From positions 543,607,602-543,671,601 of the forward strand of contig NC_064616.1 in NCBI RefSeq assembly GCF_023898315.1: DNA of 64,000 bases, written 5' to 3'. Position 1 is the stretch's first letter, and each line of letters starts with the position of its first letter. A model generated the notes under the pieces. It searched no databases. It worked only from the letters and a program-made list of their open reading frames with translations, and was not told the DNA's origin. The position numbers and the translations under genes were made by a program. Below, piece by piece: positions 57,377-64,000 of this stretch. Source of the stretch: Schistocerca nitens (lineage: Eukaryota > Arthropoda > Insecta > Orthoptera > Acrididae).

Positions 57377-57870
57377 AAACAAAGTACAAATACACCGGTT
57401 AGCAACGTAGATAGTTATTGCCCCTCTATGGTCAGTTCAATCGAAAGTACGACGTCGTGCAGCTAAAAGTTCCAGCAGCAGTGATAGTTGAAAAAGTGTA
57501 GCGAAAACAGGGAACTCTTGCACTGCGCATTCATGTTATCACAGCTGACACAGATACCCACAGTGCAACGTTATGGTTTGTGTTTCCAATATATGTGGAC
57601 ATGCAACAGCCATCTGTCAAAGATGCCCATGTCCCTCGCCACGCTACAGTACCACACCGTACATCATTAGTCCCCTGTCGATAAGAAAACTGGACTCATA
57701 TGCATCACCAGCAACATGGGCTGGAGTTTGCGTATCAATAATTAATGGTGAAACATACCGGCCTATCGATCCAGCGCCTTTGGAGCCATGCAGACGACGT
57801 CCGGTAACGTACTGTAATGACATTCTTAGTTTGAAATGCTGACAGTCAGCGATACGTATAAACAGGTGTG
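57377..57870. repeat. unclassified dispersed repeat, copy A
   Basis: Begins near CAAAGTACAAATACACCGGTTAG and runs through GTAGATAGTTATTGCCCCTC, TTTGTGTTTCCAATATATGT and CCTCGCCACGCTACAGTACC to GTCAGCGATACG. Copy B at 61868-62345 has the same blocks in the same order at roughly 80 percent identity by eye. It directly follows the LINE and could be part of a LINE 3' end or a separate element. Confidence 0.75.
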
Positions 57871-58320
57871 TCGTCCTGTTGTGTTCGCTTTTACTATAAA
57901 AATGCACTATTCGGGTTAGTACTACCCGACAAAATAAAATGCTTATAAAAACTTCTACTCACACGTATTTTTCGTACAGTTGCAAGCCTTCGAGATTGAT
58001 GTTATACTTCAGGATGTTGTTATGTTGTTAATGATCATAGAGATAATAATAGTAGTAATAATAAGCAATGTATAATAATCATACACGGAATTTCAATAAG
58101 GAAAATTTATTATTTTCATATTCATGCAACGTATGTAAGGAACAACAGACATATCCACCAAAATGTCATTGTCTACGACCATCTGTCCTCTTCCCATGTC
58201 ACATTCTTTCCTTCTTACTGACTGCAGTTTGGACACAAGTAGGCGACGAGTGTTTTTCATACATGTTTATTACAAAAAACAAGTGTCTTTTATTGTCATT
58301 GCTTGAACGACAGAACTAAT

Positions 58321-58372
58321 TGCGACCGATGACCTCGCTGTTTGGTCTCCAACCCCAAACTAACCAACAGAA
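58321..58372 (+). mobile_element. 3' fragment of the second SINE family
   Basis: GACCGATGACCTCGCTGTTTGGTCTC and the following C/A-rich tail match the 3' end of that SINE family. Only about 50 bases remain. Confidence 0.55.
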
Positions 58373-58388
58373 CTTACAATGTTAAAGT

Positions 58389-60285
58389 TTAGCAGAATTT
58401 CTTGTTACTACTGGTATAGCTACAACTGCCACTCCTCCAGGGTCTTGGGTGATCCTGCCCATTCTCGAAGAATCTTCTGGTCTTGGAAAACGCTCCCGTG
58501 ATGCATTGTGCTATGCAACCTGTGACTTCCCAAGCTTCTCCAAAAATATTTTCTTTGCATCCATTTTCTTGCATTCCCGTTAGCGTCAATCGAAGTTCAC
58601 AAGATATATGCATTATAAGCAGCTACCTCAAGAGAATTGTAGAAAATTGTCATGGGCCATCTATTGGTTTTTCGTTTGCATGTATATGTACCTGTTAGCC
58701 GACTGAGTGTGTCTACAGCCCCTTTGGTGGAATTATAATCTAAATTCATTTTTGGCTTCTTATTTCCCCACCATGGCGGAGAGTACTCATTAGTACAACA
58801 TTCTTATTTCTTCGAGAAATATAATTAACCACTGTAGTGTCATTTGTGTAGTAAAATGAAATTCTATGAACCTCCTTCCTGATGTTATTTTGTGCAAGCT
58901 CCGGTTTATTTTTCCGTATGTTTCTTAATATTGTTAGTTTATTTTTCTGGCCCAGCTGTCCCAAATTGTATGTCGTAGAAATATCGTCACATGTTACATT
59001 CTTACTTCGCAAATAAGATGTCAGGTCAGCAACTACTCTCATTCCACAATTTTTTTCTAGTGAAGCCCCACTCTCCGTTCCTGTATTAATTTAGTCTTTC
59101 AGTATATACGAAGTTTTGCTGTCACACGGAGTCCATATCTTGATCCCTTATTTTGCCGGTTTGCTTGTGATGTACTGCTTGAGTGGACAGCGGCCTCTAA
59201 ATGCTACCAGCTGCTCATCGACGGTAACATTTTCTCCTGGATTATACAGTTTAGGGAGGACTTCTAACCACTCCCCCCAGGTACTGCGAATTCCGACGGG
59301 TTAATCAGTACGTCGTCTTTCCCCTCTTGTGGATTTCTTATCAAATCGCAAGACTCGCGATGTTTTATAGAATGTTTCTAGCGACATACTGACTCTAAAT
59401 AAGTTCCGCCCGGTCCCACAAACTTTTTGTAGATTTCCCATGTGATCGACATACACCCGCAAGGAACAGGAGTCCTAAGTATGCGTGGAAAAGAGAATCA
59501 TCAATGTCTGTCCATTGTTTACCATAAGCTCATTGACCCTCAACATTTCACATGTCTATTATTTCATTCTGAAGTTCTGTAGAAGATAATACTGCAAATG
59601 AAATTTTTACGTAACTCATTTTGCTGCTTACGTATCTGGTAACTGCCGGAGTACTCCTGATGACGTTCGAAGTAAGTAGGCGGCCGTGTGGTGCTGGTGG
59701 CTACAATTGCCATTTTCTGTTCTCGTTTTTAGAGATAGAAGTCCCAACCCTACCTTGAACAGACTGTATACTGTCGCCAATGTTATCAAAACACTGTATT
59801 TCAGTTGAATTACTGATATAATCTTAGAACTCGGAAAGCGATCCTTCGTCTGTTGAGCTGTTTACTAATTCTTCCAACTCAGCGTCTGTCAATTACGTAA
59901 TCGACGTGATGTCTCAGTTCAGACTAATCACAAATGATAAAGAACACAAACTGAGCAGAAACAATGGATAATTCGAACAGTTGAGAACTCGTAATGACTA
60001 GTCCCCTGTTGTAAACGAAGCACCTATGTTGACTTGTTGAATGTTGAGAGTAAGTAAGAGCAATGAAAGTCATTAGTACTGTAAAATATGAGACAACGAG
60101 AAAGAATGTAACTTTACAATATGATTATGATCAGATGAATTGAAATATTTTAAAACTTTTCTTAACCACATCATGCCCTTACACTTTTACACAACGTCAC
60201 CAAATTTCATATTTTGAAATTTAAAGTATGAGAAACGAAATTTATAGCCATATCGGATCACACAGATCCAAACAGAACAGCAGGG
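58389..60285 (-). mobile_element. piggyBac-type transposon relic
   Basis: Minus-strand frames with several stops carry piggyBac transposase signatures: YNPGENVTVDEQLVAFRGRC near 59180-59250 (conserved DEQL...FRGR), KIWTPCDSKTSYI near 59105-59140, and, at 58746-59042, NKPELAQNNI and RRNKNVVLMST. A Cys-containing end follows (ENGCKENIF...CSYTSSNKKFC). The right end is CAGGG/TTAA at 60281-60289, the piggyBac target TTAA. The left end was not found. Many stops; dead. Confidence 0.8.
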
Positions 60286-60448
60286 TTAAGAGAGGTTCTT
60301 CACTTAAATAAATCACTTGTAATTTTTTCGATGGTACGATGTGATTCCACCATTTCTTTACGAGTGGAAAAAGTGGGCCTTAGGCAACTTCAGGGCAAAG
60401 TAATCCATCATCTGGAAATTCCGTGGCACCATCACACAAAGTGAAATA

Positions 60449-61867
60449 CACTCCTGGAAATGGAAAAACGAACACATTGACACCGGTGTGTCAGACCCAC
60501 CATACTTGCTCCGGACACTGCGAGAGGGCTGTACAAGCAATGATCACACGCACGGCACAGCGGACACACCAGGAACCGCGGTGTTGGACGTCGAATGGCG
60601 CTAGCTGCGCAGCATTTGTGCACCGCCGCCGTCAGTGTCAGCCAGTTTGCCGTGGCATACGGAGCTCCATCGCAGTCTTTAACACTGGTAGCATGCCGCG
60701 ACAGCGTGGACGTGAACCGTATGTGCAGTTGACGGACTTTGAGCGAGGGCGTATAGTGGGCATGCGGGAGGCCGGGTGGACGTACCGCCGAATTGCTCAA
60801 CACGTGGGGCGTGAGGTCTCCACAGTACATCGATGTTGTCGCCAGTGGTCGGCGGAAGGTGCACGTGCCCGTCGACCTGGGACCGGACCGCAGCGACGCA
60901 CGGATGCACGCCAAGACCGTAGGATCCTACGCAGTGCCGTAGGGGACCGCACCGCCACTTCCCAGCAAATTAGGGACACTGTTGCTCCTGGGGTATCGGC
61001 GAGGACCATTCGCAACCGTCTCCATGAAGCTGGGCTACGGCCCCGCACACCGTTAGGCCGTCTTCCGCTCACGCCCCAACATCGTGCAGCACGCCTCCAG
61101 TGGTGTCATCAGGCGTGAATGGAGGGACGAATGGAGACGTGTCGTCTTCAGCGATGAGAGTCGCTTCTGCCTCGGTGCCAATGATGGTCGTATGCGTGTT
61201 TGGCGCCGTGCAGGTGAGCGCCACAATCAGGACTGCATACGACCGAGGCACACAGGGCCAACACCCGGCATCATGGTGTGGGGAGCGATCTCCTACACTG
61301 GCCGTACACCACTGGTGATCGTCGAGGGGACACTGAATAGTGCACGGTACATCGAAACCGTCATCGAACCCATCGTTCTACCATTCCTAGACCGGCAAGG
61401 GAACTTGCTGTTCCAACAGGACAATGCACGTCCGCATGTATCCCGTGCCACCCAACGTGCTCTAGAAGGTGTAAGTCAATTACCCTGGCCAGCAAGATCT
61501 CCGGATCTGTCCCCCATTGAGCATGTTTGGGACTGGATGAAGCGTCGTCTCACGCGGTCTGCACGTCCAGCACGAACGCTGGTCCAACTGAGGCGCCAGG
61601 TGGAAATGGCATGGCAAGCCGTTCCACAGGACTACATCCAGCATCTCTACGATCGTCTCCATGGGAGAATAGCAGCCTGCATTGCTGCGAAAGGTGGATA
61701 TACACTGTACTAGTGCCGACATTGTGCATGCGCTGTTGCCTGTGTCTATGTGCCTGTGGTTCTGTCAGTGTGATCATGTGATGTACCTGACCCCAGGAGT
61801 GTGTCAATAAAGTTTCCCCTTCCTGGGACAATGAATCACGGTGTTCTTATTTCAATTTCCAGGAGTG
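60449..61867 (+). mobile_element. Tc1-like DNA transposon, second copy, 1419 bp
   Basis: Flanked by TA at 60447-60448 and 61868-61869; ends CACTCCTGG / CCAGGAGTG. Nearly identical to 37940-39361. Its insertion site lies within repeat copy B: removing the element and one TA joins CACAAAGTGAAATA to CACCGATTAG, which matches the uninterrupted copy A near 57385-57405. Confidence 0.95.
60693..61713 (+). pseudogene. Tc1-like transposase, frameshifted
   Basis: Matches the 340-residue transposase at 38184 except for a net loss of 2 bases near 61107-61115 (TGTCATCAGGCG in place of TGTCGCGACACGCG), after residue about 138. The first frame ends at a TGA at 61116-61118; the rest, with all three catalytic acidic residues, stays open in another frame to 61713. 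The damage is at one place only, so inactivation is recent. Confidence 0.92.
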
Positions 61868-62345
61868 TACACCGATTAGGAATGTAGATAGTAACTGCCC
61901 CTCTATGATCAGTTCAAGCGAAAGTACGACATAATGCAGATAAAAATTCCAGTAGCAGTGATAGTCAAAAAAGTGTAGCGAAAATAGGGAAACCGCGCAC
62001 TGTGCATGCTTATAGTCACCGGTGGTACAGTTACCCACAGGGGAACGCTTTGTTTTGTGTTTCCAACATACGTGGGTATGCAGCCGCCTTCTGTCAAAGA
62101 TGCCAACGTTCCTCGCCACGCTACAGTACCACACTGTACATTACAAGTCCGTTTGCGATAGTGAAACTGGACTCAAGCGGATCACCAATAACATGGACTG
62201 AAGTTTCCGTGTCAATAATTAATGTTGAAACGTACCGGCCCAACGATTCATCACCTTTGGAAGCATCTAGACGGTGTCGTAACTTACTGTTACAAGTCTT
62301 TTAGTTTAAAATACTGATTAACAGTCAACTATACTAATAAAAAGG
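61868..62345. repeat. unclassified dispersed repeat, copy B
   Basis: Same orientation and block order as 57377-57870. Its first 20 bases or so lie left of the Tc1 insertion, at about 60429-60448. Confidence 0.75.
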
Positions 62346-63418
62346 TATGTAGACTGATAACATTTTTTTAACGCCTTCATCAGTAGCAACTAAGGTTTTT
62401 GCACGATATTTATTTAATAGTTTTGGTACCTTAATACAAAAAAAACAGTAACATCATAGCTAAAATTGTTTTTATTGATTAAGACTCTGTATATAAACCA
62501 TTCTTTGATCGTAATATGTGTTCTTCATGTGAAATTAGAATCTAATCATAAGCAGAGTTTTGTATTTTTTAAAGGTTTATGGATTTCTATGAAGAAAGCA
62601 GTTAACACGGAACATCATTGCTGATAAGTGACACTTGATGTGACATCAATCGCATGAAACCAACGTGCAGAGTTTGTGGTCAGAAGCAGATTTAGCCCTC
62701 CGAGTTCCGGACCATATCTATTGGGGGATGGTAATAACGGAGTTTATAAGATTTCAAACCACAATGAACAGAGTTTATAAAGTCTGTTAAAGTCGATTTA
62801 TTTCATTGTTTCTCTTAAAATTTCTGTTTTAACTGCTATTACACTAACACATTACAATAGCTTTATGAAGACCCAGTGAGACTTAAAAAATTACGTTAAG
62901 GTTAAATGTATTTTAACTCTATAGCTTTCACTTCCATACTAGGGAATATGATCACCGTTTTCCTCAAATCCCACCGAACATGGCGTGAGAAAGTGGCCGC
63001 AATAGTTGAGAGCTTTTACCCCTCTTTTCTGCAATCTCACTTACAGTGTGTGATGGAGAGAACTTCACATCACTTCTCCGGTTCTTGTTCCAATAGCTAA
63101 CGGTACTTGTGAAGGATGTGTAATCTGCGCTTACAAATGAAGTAGAATCTCTCATATTTTTCGTTATTGGCCTTTCCGCTAGATCTGTTAGGGTTACGCA
63201 ATAGGTTGAGTAATTCTTCTAGTAACCATGGGTCTCCAAATTATAGTAATAAAACAAATCTTTGTCCCTCTTTGAATACCAGTGTATGTTGCAGGTGTTC
63301 AGATCCTTGCTGAGTGCTTTGGTCCACATGAAAATTGTTTGAGCAGCACCTGGTTTCATGCCTGTCCTGGTGTCAGAACAATTAGCATAGATGCCATTGT
63401 ACTATAATAAGGGAGAGT
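62346..63418. other. no gene recognised
   Basis: AT-rich; nothing recognised. Confidence 0.4.
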
Positions 63419-63424
63419 CACGCT

Positions 63425-63630
63425 GAAAAAAATGGTTCAAATGGATCTGAGCACTGTGGGACTTAACATCTGAGGTCATCAGTCCCCTGGAACTTAGAAC
63501 TACTTAAACGTAACTAACCTAAGGACACCACACACATCCATGCCCGAGGCAGGATTCGAACCTGCGTCCGTAGCGGACGCGCGGTTTCAGACTGTAGCGC
63601 CTAGAACCGCTCGGCCACAATGGCCGGCGC
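63425..63630 (-). mobile_element. tRNA-derived SINE
   Basis: Minus-strand SINE: head CCGGCCATTGTGGCCGAGCG, B box GGTTCGAATCC at 63551-63561, tail ...AACCATTTTTTTC at 63425. Short target duplication CACGCT at 63419-63424 and 63631-63636. Confidence 0.9.
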
Positions 63631-63636
63631 CACGCT

Positions 63637-64000
63637 TAAGTGGACCAACTATACATCGTACTAGTCCATAAAAAAGCGAACAACAGCACTTCGTGCTCGT
63701 CTTCTTGCCAGTTGTCCGCTACTGCGGAGCAGCATCCCAATGTTACTCAGACGGAAGTTGTATAAGCTACCGCTTTCCTGAACGAACTACACTTCCTGCG
63801 ACCTCTGAAGTATTCAGCGATTCATGGAACATACATCGAAAAGACAGATTAGACGGCATAGGAGAGGCAATGTCAGTTGCAGCTGAAAAAAAAAAATCTG
63901 TCTCTGTTGAGATATTCGTTGCAGGAGATACAGAGTCTTGCTAAGTACTTTTGAACACATTTTCCAAGGACTGTCTTGAATAGCAAGTTCGACAGCCCAC
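63637..64000. other. no gene recognised
   Basis: An open frame of 83 codons at 63693-63944 has no family motif. The window ends here. Confidence 0.35.

Noticed and set aside
1..64000. CRISPR array, operon or other prokaryotic system
   Set aside because: No regularly spaced repeats, no clustered co-directional genes; the tandem repeats found are only two or three units and belong to transposons or local duplications.

Overview
This window looks like a large, repeat-rich insect genome, most likely an orthopteran (grasshopper or locust). That reading rests on spliceosomal introns, arthropod-type promoter elements and a dense mix of LINE, SINE, Tc1/mariner, piggyBac and LTR elements that resemble families I associate with locusts; it was not checked by any search. 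Nothing bacterial is present, and most of the sequence is transposon in various states of decay.

Host gene. One apparently real cellular gene lies on the + strand in three small exons: 32880-32922, 37498-37591 and 48288-48720. Splice sites are canonical and the frame is kept across both introns. It predicts a 189-residue type I single-pass membrane protein: signal peptide, short acidic ectodomain, Thr/Ser/Pro-rich stalk, transmembrane helix and a basic 41-residue tail. I do not recognise the family. A second possible signal-peptide exon at 6133-6175 has the same coding length (14 codons plus one base) and the same donor phase, so it could be an alternative upstream first exon or part of a paralogue.

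Region by region. 1-3.3 kb: three decayed LINE reverse-transcriptase fragments. 4.7-4.9 kb: a tandem duplication. 7.6-8.8 kb: a LINE relic split by a SINE. 9.45-14.4 kb: an old LTR element carrying only gag-like remains. 18.39-26.12 kb: a young LTR element with an intact 771-codon gag and no pol. 26.5-30.6 kb: a SINE nested in a SINE, mariner relics and a rearranged LINE. 32.7-48.8 kb: the host gene; its introns hold SINEs, an apparently intact Tc1-like transposon (37940-39361), Tc1 relics and a gag-protease LTR element (about 41866-46970) that breaks off where reverse transcriptase begins. 52.4 kb: a TATA-box promoter-like segment. 53.9-64 kb: a Tc1 relic, a LINE with a SINE inside it, a pair of unclassified repeats, a piggyBac relic and a second, frameshifted copy of the same Tc1-like element.

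How it fits together. If the gene begins at 6133, all three LTR elements lie in its introns and all point antisense to it. That is the usual pattern for LTR insertions tolerated inside genes. The two Tc1-like copies are almost identical and the LTRs of the 18-26 kb element differ at only a handful of positions, so both families moved recently.
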